A stretch of 6,490 nucleotides of DNA from JBOHBN01 sp050698355 (GTDB taxonomy: Bacteria > Actinomycetota > Actinomycetes > Streptosporangiales > WHST01): assembly GCA_050698355.1 (NCBI GenBank), contig JBOHBN010000265.1, forward strand, positions 1 through 6,490, in the 5' to 3' direction. A program made the translations under genes and the position numbers. The notes beneath the pieces are model-generated. The model searched no databases. It saw only the letters and a program-made list of their open reading frames with translations, and had not been told where the DNA came from. Below are positions 1-5,616 of this stretch, piece after piece. Every line of letters begins with the position of its first letter. Positions within the stretch are counted from its first letter, which is position 1.

Positions 1-447
1 GAACAGCATCATGATGCCGGCGACCGCGAGCCACGCCACCACGCCGGCCCCCGAGCGGAAGCCCATCAGGAGGGCGAGCAGCATAACCACCGCCAGCGAG
101 ATCAGGTTGGCGACCAGCGTGGTTAGCACGTGCGCCCAGAGCACGGACGAGCGTGTGATCGGCAGGGACTGGAACCGCTCGAAAATGCCGCCCTTGATGT
201 CGAGGAAGAGCCGGTATGCGGTGTAGGAGATACCCGAGGCGACCGTGATGAGCAGAATGCCGGGCAACAGGTAGTTCACATACTGATCCGACCCGGCCTG
301 GATCACGCCGCCGAACACGTAGACGAACAGCAGCATGAGGGCGATCGGCATGATCGCGGTCGTGATAATGGTGTCCGGGCTGCGGCTGATGTGGCGCAGG
401 GACCTCCCCAGTAGGACGGCGGTGTCGCCAAAGAAGTGTTTGGTCAT
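1..447 (-). CDS. ABC-2 type exporter permease, DrrB-like (3' end outside window)
   Basis: Membrane subunit of an ABC exporter, expected to form the transport channel with the ATPase encoded just upstream. The visible 149 residues are the N-terminal part; the frame is open to the window edge, so the C-terminus is missing. Hydrophobic segments lie at about residues 27-47, 57-78, 106-128 and from 136 on. Between the second and third is a polar stretch (about 83-104, including GGIFERFQSLPITRS) that matches the conserved cytoplasmic loop of DrrB-type permeases. The segment PIALMLLFVYVFGGVI is also typical of this family. The ATG at 447 is preceded by AAGGA at 454-458, which overlaps the stop codon of the ATPase gene; the gap between the genes is 9 bases, so the two are surely co-transcribed and probably translationally coupled. 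DrrAB-type pairs export hydrophobic drugs, antibiotics or lipids; the substrate here cannot be told. Confidence 0.9.
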   Translation of the reverse strand, partial: MTKHFFGDTAVLLGRSLRHISRSPDTIITTAIMPIALMLLFVYVFGGVIQAGSDQYVNYLLPGILLITVASGISYTAYRLFLDIKGGIFERFQSLPITRSSVLWAHVLTTLVANLISLAVVMLLALLMGFRSGAGVVAWLAVAGIMMLF

Positions 448-456
448 TGTGGGTCC

Positions 457-1281
457 TTAGTTGTTTGTGTCGTCGGCGCTGGCCGCGGTGACGGAGGCGT
501 CGTTGCCGACGATGGCGAGGTAGACGTCCTCGAGGCTCGGCTGCTTCTCGACGTACTCAACCTTGGCGGGCGGGAGCAGTTGCTTCAGCTCGGCGAGGGT
601 GCCGTTCACGATGATGCGCCCCTCGTGGAGGATCGCGATCCGGTCGGCGAGCTCTTCGGCCTCGTCCAGGTACTGCGTGGTGAGCAGCACCGTCGTGCCG
701 CCCTGGGCGAGATCCTTGACGCTGTTCCACACCTCGATCCGACCTTGCGGGTCGAGCCCGGTGGTCGGTTCATCGAGGAAGATCACCGGCGGGTCCCCGA
801 TGAGGCTCATCGCGATGTCCAGGCGCCGACGCATGCCACCCGAATAGGTCGACACCTTCCGCGCGGCCGCGTCGGTCAGCCCGAAGCGGTCCAGCAGGTC
901 ATCCGCGGTCCCGTCGGCGTCCTTCAGGTGCCGCAATCGAGCGACCAGCACCAGGTTCTCGCGCCCGCTGAGGATCTCATCGACAGCCGCGAACTGCCCC
1001 GTCAGGCTGATGGACTCCCGCACGTTCGCTGCTTGCGTGGCAACGTCGAATCCGTTGACGCTGCTCGTCCCCGCGTCCGCCTTGAGCAGCGTGGACAGGA
1101 TCCTCACCACCGTGGTCTTGCCCGCCCCGTTGGAGCCGAGCAGAGCGAAGATGCTGCCCCGCGCCACGTCGAAGTCGATGCCGCGCAGGACGTGCAACTC
1201 CTTGTATGACTTCTCCAGGCCCAGCGTGTGGATCGCGGGTCCCCGGGCCTGCTCGGTTGTCATCTGGATATCTATGGACAT
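457..1281 (-). CDS. ABC exporter ATP-binding protein, DrrA-like
   Basis: Cytoplasmic ATPase of 274 residues that should power the DrrB-like permease encoded 9 bases downstream. Motifs in order: Walker A GSNGAGKTT (49-57), Q-loop SLTGQ (82-86), signature YSGGMRRRLD (126-135), Walker B VIFLDEPTTGLDP (146-158). At the switch position the sequence is TTQYLDEAEE, with Gln in place of the usual His, as is known for DrrA-type ATPases. The C-terminal segment QPSLEDVYLAI is also characteristic of that group. I chose ATG 1281 because a promoter-like sequence ends 8 bases before it, which fits a leaderless mRNA. An in-frame TTG at 1359 would make translation run through that promoter, and an ATG at 1263 has no ribosome binding site. 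Likely drug or lipid efflux; substrate unknown. Regulation is probably by a MerR-family protein (see the dyad at 1299-1313). Confidence 0.92.
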   Translation of the reverse strand: MSIDIQMTTEQARGPAIHTLGLEKSYKELHVLRGIDFDVARGSIFALLGSNGAGKTTVVRILSTLLKADAGTSSVNGFDVATQAANVRESISLTGQFAAVDEILSGRENLVLVARLRHLKDADGTADDLLDRFGLTDAAARKVSTYSGGMRRRLDIAMSLIGDPPVIFLDEPTTGLDPQGRIEVWNSVKDLAQGGTTVLLTTQYLDEAEELADRIAILHEGRIIVNGTLAELKQLLPPAKVEYVEKQPSLEDVYLAIVGNDASVTAASADDTNN

Positions 1282-1289
1282 GGCGTCAG

Positions 1290-1319
1290 CGTGCAGGGTT
1301 GACGCTGCGTCAAGGTCAA
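1290..1319 (-). promoter_or_regulatory. Promoter with MerR-type dyad in front of the ABC exporter operon
   Basis: Read on the minus strand, TTGACC (1314-1319) can serve as -35 and TGCACG (1290-1295) as a weak -10, separated by 18 bases. The spacer contains a perfect dyad, TTGACGC-A-GCGTCAA (1299-1313). An operator inside an over-long -35/-10 spacer is the hallmark of promoters activated by MerR-family regulators. Only 8 bases separate the -10 from the ATG at 1281, so transcription would begin at or next to the start codon. The dyad and spacing are seen directly; the MerR assignment is inference from architecture, and no MerR gene is in the window. Confidence 0.6.
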
Positions 1320-1401
1320 GCCCGGGTGCGGACGGACCCACCGGCGGATTCTTCAGCAAGGATGGACCGCTGCCCTGGTAACGCCTCGGGTGCTCCGACC
1401 T

Positions 1402-1905
1402 TCACGCGGCCGTATGGAAACCGAGCCCGGTATAGAGCGCGAGCGCCGCTGCATTGTCGGCCTCCACGCGAAGCGCGATCTGCCGGCAGCCCGCGCCGGT
1501 GGACTTCGCGATCGCTGCCGACAGGAGGGCGCGGGCGATTCCGCGCCGTCGCTGGTCGCGCGCGGTGAACAGCTCGATGACGAATGGGCAGTCCGGCACA
1601 TCATTCCAAGGCGCTCGGTGAACCGTCTGCACCGCGCCGACGATCCGCCCGTCGTGGTCGACCGCGACGGGCGACGCCTCCATCCACAGCTCGCCGTACT
1701 CTCCCGCGAAAGTCGCATGCATGTCCGCGACCGCCTCGTCCACGGTGGCCGCCGCGATGCCGGGGTCGTACGCCTCGAAGTAGAGCTTGCCGAGCGCGTC
1801 GAGATCGGACCGTCGGCACAACCGAAGCCGGTACGACCCGGTCGACCCGATCGCGCCGGCGGAGTCATCGCTGCGGGTGTCCGCGACGAGCAGTAGGTTT
1901 CCCAT
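1402..1905 (-). CDS. GNAT-family N-acetyltransferase
   Basis: Soluble protein of 167 residues with a GNAT fold, expected to move an acetyl group from acetyl-CoA to an amine. The acetyl-CoA loop is seen as FVIELFTARDQRRRGIARAL (108-127), containing the R-R-G-I-A pyrophosphate-binding turn, and the end of the domain as NAAALALYTGLGF (151-163). The domain starts at about residue 25 (YRLRLCRRSDLDAL), so there is a 24-residue N-terminal extension with no internal alternative start. ATG 1905 is the first start after the stop of the VOC gene 30 bases upstream, in the same frame; no good ribosome binding site precedes it, only a distant GGA. It probably depends on translation of the VOC gene. Substrate unknown: an antibiotic, a small amine or a protein N-terminus are all possible. 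A 120-base gap with its own promoter separates it from the exporter operon. Confidence 0.88.
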   Translation of the reverse strand: MGNLLLVADTRSDDSAGAIGSTGSYRLRLCRRSDLDALGKLYFEAYDPGIAAATVDEAVADMHATFAGEYGELWMEASPVAVDHDGRIVGAVQTVHRAPWNDVPDCPFVIELFTARDQRRRGIARALLSAAIAKSTGAGCRQIALRVEADNAAALALYTGLGFHTAA

Positions 1906-1935
1906 GAACGCCAGTGTCCATCGGGCCGATCCGAG

Positions 1936-2391
1936 CTACCAGGCCTCACTCGCCGTGCTGGGGGTAGCCGATGTGCCACCCCAGTCTTCCGGCGCGACGT
2001 CGGCGATCGACTGCGAGAACGTCCACTGGTGACCGCCGAGGTCCTCAGCTGAGTACTGCCGTTCGCCGTACGGGTAATCGCGCGGTGGACTCAGAATCCG
2101 AGCACCGCAAGACCGCGCGTGGTCGTGGTGAGCGTCGGCGTCCCCAACGTGGACCATCACCGAATGGCACTGTGGCCCGTTCGCACCTGGGACATCACGG
2201 CCATACTCGGGATCGGCATCGGCCACGATCACGACACCGTTGCCAAACGAAAGCCGGGCGCGGTGGTCTCCGGCACGCCACATCTCAGTGAAGCCGAACG
2301 TCGCACATAGCCAGTCCACCGCAGCGCCTACATCCTCGTAGACAAGCTCCGGTACGACGCTGGCCGTCCCCGTTGTCCTGTTCACCACCAT
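1936..2391 (-). CDS. VOC-family (glyoxalase/bleomycin-resistance fold) protein
   Basis: Protein of 151 residues with a vicinal-oxygen-chelate domain at about 11-127. Typical features are the opening PELVYEDVGAAVDWLCATFG (14-33), the mid-domain strand ARLSFGNGVVIVAD (45-58), and the end YGERQYSAEDLGGHQWTFSQ (108-127), whose Glu and His are candidate metal ligands or pocket residues. The family includes glyoxalases, dioxygenases, and bleomycin- or fosfomycin-resistance proteins; this one resembles the PhnB-like branch of unknown function. I chose ATG 2391 because GGAGGG (2399-2404) sits 7 bases before it; the frame stays open upstream to 2589, but that stretch overlaps the HD gene and does not look like VOC protein. 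The C-terminal 15 residues (STASEAW end) lie outside the domain. It is probably co-transcribed with the GNAT gene, 30 bases downstream. Confidence 0.85.
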   Translation of the reverse strand: MVVNRTTGTASVVPELVYEDVGAAVDWLCATFGFTEMWRAGDHRARLSFGNGVVIVADADPEYGRDVPGANGPQCHSVMVHVGDADAHHDHARSCGARILSPPRDYPYGERQYSAEDLGGHQWTFSQSIADVAPEDWGGTSATPSTASEAW

Positions 2392-2398
2392 GCCCGGA

Positions 2399-2404
2399 CC
2401 CTCC
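2399..2404 (-). promoter_or_regulatory. Ribosome binding site of the VOC gene
   Basis: GGAGGG on the minus strand, 7 bases before ATG 2391. It decides the start in favour of a 151-residue protein over the longer open frame. Confidence 0.75.
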
Positions 2405-2451
2405 ATGAGCGACCCGACGCCGCGTAGGGCGTATCCGTCGTTCGCCTGGGA

Positions 2452-2481
2452 ACAGTTTTCGGCCTCCACTCGGAGTGTCAA
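2452..2481 (-). promoter_or_regulatory. Possible promoter of the VOC-GNAT unit
   Basis: On the minus strand a perfect -35 TTGACA (2476-2481) is followed after 18 bases by AACTGT (2452-2457), a weak -10. The bases after the -35 contain a small dyad, CTCC-GAGT-GGAG. The site lies in the 97-base gap behind the HD gene, with a leader of about 55 bases before the VOC start. The -35 is convincing; the -10 is not. Confidence 0.4.
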
Positions 2482-2488
2482 GGCCGCT

Positions 2489-3034
2489 TCACCTGTCCGC
2501 CGACCGAGCCAGCAGCGCATCGACGCGAGCGCAGGTCTCCACCAGCGTCGGTTCCGCCGTACGCAGCGCACGCGGAGCGATGTGCCCACCCGGATATCGT
2601 TGCTCGACCTCGTCCAACCGTTCGGCCACCGTCACCGTTTCGCCGCTCGGTCCGCGATGAACGTCGCACCACGCGAGCAGGTCGCTCACAAGCGACTGCT
2701 CGTCGTGGAACTTCGCGAGCTCATCGCCGAGACCCCGTAGGGACGCTTCGTAGTGCGCGCAGGTGTGATGTGCGACAAGGCTCGCCAGCCGTGCCTCACC
2801 CTGCGCAGCGAGCCAACGGGCACCGTCCAACTGGTGAAGTCCGGTCTCGACCAGGCTCGGCGCGTACCCAATGTCATGCAGCCACGCGGCTGCGACGAGC
2901 ACCTCGCGCTCCTGGCAGCCCAGGCAAGCCGACACGTCCGCGGCGAGCGTCGCAACAGCCCGGACGTGACGCAGCCGCTGGCCGAGTGCGTGCAATCTGT
3001 CTTCGGCGATCGCCTGGGCCACGTCGACGTCCAC
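2489..3034 (-). CDS. HD-domain protein, putative metal-dependent phosphohydrolase
   Basis: Soluble protein of 181 residues with an HD domain at about 15-130. The likely metal ligands are in the usual order: H23 (LRHVRAVA), the H53-D54 pair (WLHDIGYAP), the histidines of VAHHTCAH (88-94), and D124 (LAWCDVHRG). HD proteins of this type act on phosphoesters or nucleotides, but small genomic members like this mostly have no known substrate. The call uses GTG 3034. No strong Shine-Dalgarno sequence precedes it, but TAGGTT ends 7 bases before the GTG on the minus strand and could be a -10 box giving a leaderless mRNA; its -35 is poor. A second in-frame GTG lies four codons further on. It is separated from the VOC gene by 97 bases and from the TetR gene by about 206 bases, so it may be a single-gene unit. 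Confidence 0.8.
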   Translation of the reverse strand: MDVDVAQAIAEDRLHALGQRLRHVRAVATLAADVSACLGCQEREVLVAAAWLHDIGYAPSLVETGLHQLDGARWLAAQGEARLASLVAHHTCAHYEASLRGLGDELAKFHDEQSLVSDLLAWCDVHRGPSGETVTVAERLDEVEQRYPGGHIAPRALRTAEPTLVETCARVDALLARSADR

Positions 3035-3164
3035 CCGGACAAACCTAGTGGGCCCGGAGCCTCTGAAGGTGTCCCGAGCCGCGAAGTAGGTGGGCGAGCG
3101 TCAACTGGCCGGTACCGTGAGCGGCGCCGGCCCGACCGTGGTCGATCAGCTCGTCGCCGACTCG

Positions 3165-3186
3165 CGGCTCGATGTGATCCGAGCCG
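3165..3186 (-). terminator. Weak hairpin behind the first TetR gene
   Basis: Perfect 7-base arms CGGCTCG/CGAGCCG around an 8-base loop, 55 bases past the stop codon of the TetR gene. There is no T-tract, so it is at best an imperfect actinobacterial-type terminator. A separate 12-base palindrome CCCAGCGCTGGG lies at 3189-3200. The rest of the 3035-3240 gap shows no convincing gene. Confidence 0.25.
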
Positions 3187-3240
3187 ACCCCAGCGCTGGG
3201 CAACCGAGGCTACCAATGAACGCGGTCAGCCTCGCCATCG

Positions 3241-3828
3241 TCACTGTGTGACTCCGCCGATGACGGTAGCCACCGTCTTGTGTACGGCTTCGGTGCCGGG
3301 CGGCGTGCCCTTCCGGTCGGCGAACAGGAGGTGCCCCGCTCCGACCAGCGTGGGCGCGAGCGCATCGACGTCCGCATCGGCCGTGATGCGTTCGAGGTCG
3401 CGTTCCGCGGCCAGGTAGGAGGCGATCATGGCGGCGGCTTCGGTGAGGACCGGCACGCCGGTCGGCCACGTCCGGCGCAACCGCTCGCGGAGCTCGTCGC
3501 GGAAGGTGACGAGCGGAACGATCGCCACGGCAACCGATTCGAACAGGGCCGTCAACGCGGCGGCGACGTTGCCGGTGACGGTGCCGGTTCCTGCGGACTC
3601 CCGTAGCGTGACGGCTTGCGCCTCCAGCCGGTCGACGCGGTCGAGCACCAACTCTGCGAGGAACGCGTCGAAGTCGTCGAAGTGCCGGTGCAGGACGCCC
3701 TTGGCGAAGCCTGCCTCCGCGGTGACCGCCCGGCTGGTCAGCGCGCTCGGGCCATCCCGGAGGAGCACCCGCTCGGCGGCGTCGAACAACTGCGCGCGCA
3801 CGTCCCGGATGTGTATCCCTGTCGGCAC
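3241..3828 (-). CDS. TetR-family transcriptional regulator (divergent from methyltransferase)
   Basis: Repressor-type protein of 195 residues. The N-terminal DNA-binding domain spans about 10-56, with the helix-turn-helix at 31-50 (TSRAVTAEAGFAKGVLHRHF). The remainder is a helical ligand-binding and dimerisation region with no recognisable ligand signature, ending ATVIGGVTQ. The start is taken as GTG 3828, with GGGAGG (3833-3838) only 4 bases away; that spacing is short but the protein then begins right before the first helix. The frame stays open far upstream, but those residues overlap the methyltransferase gene and are not TetR-like. An alternative GTG lies at 3801. The gene is transcribed away from the methyltransferase gene, across a 34-base palindrome (3886-3919) that is the obvious candidate operator, so it probably represses itself and the methyltransferase gene. 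Confidence 0.9.
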   Translation of the reverse strand: MPTGIHIRDVRAQLFDAAERVLLRDGPSALTSRAVTAEAGFAKGVLHRHFDDFDAFLAELVLDRVDRLEAQAVTLRESAGTGTVTGNVAAALTALFESVAVAIVPLVTFRDELRERLRRTWPTGVPVLTEAAAMIASYLAAERDLERITADADVDALAPTLVGAGHLLFADRKGTPPGTEAVHKTVATVIGGVTQ

Positions 3829-3885
3829 CGTGCCTCCCTGGGTTCGTTCGCGGCCCGGTTCGCCGGTGGTGCACCATGTGCCGCA

Positions 3886-3919
3886 TGGGCATGCGCCCAC
3901 TATAGTGGGCGCATGCCCA
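3886..3919. promoter_or_regulatory. Perfect 34-base palindrome, candidate TetR operator
   Basis: Two 17-base arms, TGGGCATGCGCCCACTA and its exact reverse complement, meet without a spacer. The palindrome lies between the divergent TetR and methyltransferase genes. Its centre carries TATAGT on each strand (3901-3906 plus, 3899-3904 minus), and its right arm includes the methyltransferase start ATG at 3913. A bound repressor would therefore block both -10 boxes. The sequence is seen directly; binding by the neighbouring TetR protein is inferred from position. Confidence 0.8.
3901..3906 (+). promoter_or_regulatory. -10 box for a leaderless methyltransferase mRNA
   Basis: TATAGT is a near-consensus -10 box, ending 6 bases before ATG 3913, so transcription would start at the start codon. 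No good -35 is visible at 3878-3883 (GTGCCG). The mirror-image box on the minus strand (3899-3904) could serve the TetR gene with a leader of about 64 bases. Confidence 0.55.
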
Positions 3920-4740
3920 CTATGCCGTCCCGCCAAGAAACCGCCGCCAAGCAGGAGCCCCATCAGGCACGAGAGGTAGCAGAGTCGTTCGGGGTGAACG
4001 CCGAACGCTACGACCGTGTCCGGCCGCGCTACCCCAGCGCCATGGCCGAGGCGATCGTCGCCACCAGTCCGGGACCGGACGTTCTCGATGTCGGCTGCGG
4101 TACGGGCATAGTCGCCCGGCAGCTCCAGGCGGCCGGCTGCACGGTGCTCGGGGTCGAACCGGACGAGCGCATGGCCGAGTTCGCGCGGCGCGGCGGCACC
4201 GCGGTCGAGGTGGCCGTCTTCGAAGCCTGGGATCCCGCCGGCCGGACCTTCGATGCAGTCGTCGCCGGGCAGGCCTGGCACTGGGTGGATCCGGTTGCAG
4301 GGGCTGCCAAGGCGGCCGAGGTGCTGCGGCCGGGCGGCCAGCTGGCGTTGTTCTGGAACGCAAGCCAGCCGCCGCGCGAGCTGGAGGCGGCGTTCGTCGA
4401 GGTCTACCGCCGGGTGCTGCCCGACTCGCCCATTGCGGGCCTCCCGGCCGGGTCAGCTCCGGACGTGTACGCGGCGATGGTGGACAAGGCATCCGACGGG
4501 ATGCGACGAACGGGCATGTTCGGTGAGCCGGAGCAGTGGCGGTTCGACTGGGAGCAGCCCTATACCCGCGACGAGTGGCTGGAACTGTCGTCCAGCACCG
4601 GCGTCACCACCCGGCTCCCGAAGACGGACCTGGACGAGGTGCTCACCGGCCTCGGCACTGCCATCGACGCGGCCGGAGGCGCCTTCCGCTGCCGTTACAC
4701 CACCGTGGGCGTCACCGCGGCGCGCACCTGCGCCGCCTGA
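3913..4740 (+). CDS. Class I SAM-dependent methyltransferase
   Basis: Cytoplasmic protein of 275 residues with a Rossmann-type methyltransferase domain at about 25-150. Motif I is VLDVGCGTG (57-65), the acidic end of strand 2 is VEPD (81-84), the post-motif II strand is FDAVVAGQAWHWVDP (113-127), and motif III is LRPGGQLALFWN (138-149). The region after 150 is the substrate-side C-terminal part and gives no clue to the acceptor; small-molecule methylation is most likely. ATG 3913 is preferred: it lies 6 bases after TATAGT and has no Shine-Dalgarno sequence, as expected for a leaderless mRNA. ATG 3922, three codons on, is the alternative. The frame is open back to 3616 only as a shadow of the TetR gene. 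It is divergent from one TetR gene, which probably controls it, and convergent with another, 8 bases apart. It may inactivate or modify the compound sensed by the regulator. Confidence 0.9.
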   Translation: MPTMPSRQETAAKQEPHQAREVAESFGVNAERYDRVRPRYPSAMAEAIVATSPGPDVLDVGCGTGIVARQLQAAGCTVLGVEPDERMAEFARRGGTAVEVAVFEAWDPAGRTFDAVVAGQAWHWVDPVAGAAKAAEVLRPGGQLALFWNASQPPRELEAAFVEVYRRVLPDSPIAGLPAGSAPDVYAAMVDKASDGMRRTGMFGEPEQWRFDWEQPYTRDEWLELSSSTGVTTRLPKTDLDEVLTGLGTAIDAAGGAFRCRYTTVGVTAARTCAA

Positions 4741-4748
4741 CGCAACCG

Positions 4749-5351
4749 TCACCCAGGTACGGGGCGGGCCAGCAGGTCCGCGAGGTGGTGGCGCAGTACG
4801 ACCAGGGCGCCGTCCGGGGTCGTGCGCCCGGGGCTCAGCAGCAGCTGTAGCGCCAGGCCGTCGAGTAGGGCCCAGAGCCGGTTGGCTTCCACTTCGGCGC
4901 GGTCGCCGGCGAGCAGTCCGGCGTGCACCAGCGACCATGTGAGCGAGGAGCACAGCTCGTGCATGCCGGCGTCGGTCTCGTCCCGCACCTGGTGCAGCGC
5001 GGGGTCGGACAGGCCGGCCCCGGTGAAGGCAAACCATACCTCGGCCTCGGTACGGCGTTCGTCGTCGAGCGGTAGCACCTCCACGCAGTAGCGGAGTACG
5101 AGCTCTGCGGGAGCCCCCTCGGGATCGATGCGGGCGATGCGCGCGCGTACGCGGGCGTCGACCTGGCGCATGGCGAAGGCGAGCAGTTCAGCCTGCGTGC
5201 CGAAGTAGTGGCGGAGCGAGCCGGCAGAGACCCCGGCTTCCTGCGCCACGGTGCGCACCGACGCCCCGTCCACACCATCGCGGACGATCACCCGCCGGAC
5301 CGCCTCACCCAGGTCTCGCCTGCGCTTGTCGTGATCCACCACTCGCGACAT
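4749..5351 (-). CDS. TetR-family transcriptional regulator, BetI-like
   Basis: Protein of 200 residues. The DNA-binding domain is at about 10-56, with the helix-turn-helix at 31-50 (SVRTVAQEAGVSAGSLRHYF) followed by GTQAELLAFAM. The C-terminal domain, with WFAFTGAGLSDPALHQV and a late ANRLWALLDGLALQLLL segment, resembles the BetI-type ligand-binding domain. It is clearly different from the other TetR protein in the window, so the two are not a recent duplication. The ATG at 5351 has only a weak purine-rich sequence before it (AGAAAGAA). An imperfect inverted repeat at 5361-5400 lies directly upstream and may be its own operator. The target could be itself, or the plus-strand genes that begin at 5617; no efflux pump or enzyme pair that would reveal the ligand is adjacent. 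Confidence 0.9.
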   Translation of the reverse strand: MSRVVDHDKRRRDLGEAVRRVIVRDGVDGASVRTVAQEAGVSAGSLRHYFGTQAELLAFAMRQVDARVRARIARIDPEGAPAELVLRYCVEVLPLDDERRTEAEVWFAFTGAGLSDPALHQVRDETDAGMHELCSSLTWSLVHAGLLAGDRAEVEANRLWALLDGLALQLLLSPGRTTPDGALVVLRHHLADLLARPVPG

Positions 5352-5360
5352 GGGTTCTTT

Positions 5361-5400
5361 CTAACACAGTCGTATCAAGTAGTTCGCACGACTGTACTAA
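5361..5400. promoter_or_regulatory. Inverted repeat upstream of the second TetR gene, candidate operator
   Basis: CTAACACAGTCGT (5361-5373) and ACGACTGTACTAA (5388-5400) are inverted copies that agree at 10 of 13 positions, with a perfect inner core ACAGTCGT/ACGACTGT and a 14-base spacer. It begins 10 bases before the start codon of the TetR gene, in a stretch richer in A and T than its surroundings, where a promoter is expected. Autoregulation is inferred. Confidence 0.55.
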
Positions 5401-5604
5401 AACGGGTGTGTGGGATCGTGCCACGCCTTCCCACCGCGGACTATGCCGCCGATCCTCCGTCCCTGTTCGGGCGCTTGGCACAACGTTTACTACCGGGCTT
5501 GTCGTTCGTCCTGGTTAGAGTCGAGAAAGCGAGCGAGGCGGCGGGCGCGGGCGGCGGCTACCGCCGACTCTTGGACGATGGTCGTCCGTAGCTGGCCTCA
5601 CCCC
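5401..5604 (+). other. Non-coding stretch upstream of the phosphatidyltransferase gene
   Basis: The 265 bases from 5352 to 5616 hold no convincing gene. An open frame continues upstream of GTG 5617 to 5410, but its Arg- and Ser-rich translation does not look like part of the enzyme. A small hairpin CGGCGG-CTA-CCGCCG lies at 5552-5566. The promoter of the plus-strand operon should be here; TTGGCA and TAGAGT elements can be found but not at proper spacing. Confidence 0.45.
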
Positions 5605-5611
5605 AAGGGGG
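5605..5611 (+). promoter_or_regulatory. Ribosome binding site of the phosphatidyltransferase gene
   Basis: AAGGGGG, 5 bases before GTG 5617. It supports that start over the upstream ATG at 5410. Confidence 0.6.
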
Positions 5612-5616
5612 ACGCG

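Noticed and set aside
436..1209. Plus-strand open frame of 257 codons
   Set aside because: It lies opposite the ABC ATPase, whose motifs are complete; the translation has no family character and reflects high-GC third-position bias.
1282..1359. N-terminal extension of the ABC ATPase to TTG 1359
   Set aside because: Translation would cover the promoter and operator dyad, and ATG 1281 fits a leaderless start.
2753..3418. Plus-strand open frame of 221 codons
   Set aside because: It overlaps the HD and TetR genes on the other strand and shows no recognisable domain.
3146..3892. Minus-strand frame from the mirrored ATG in the palindrome, through the whole TetR gene
   Set aside because: The product is very Arg-rich and out of frame with a clear TetR protein; it is a shadow, though the ATG itself is mentioned in the palindrome finding.
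3241..5351. The two TetR genes as a duplicated pair
   Set aside because: Their helix-turn-helix and C-terminal sequences differ clearly and their upstream repeats are unrelated.
5410..5616. N-terminal extension of the phosphatidyltransferase to ATG 5410
   Set aside because: The extra 69 residues are Arg- and Ser-rich and unlike the family, and a ribosome binding site precedes GTG 5617.
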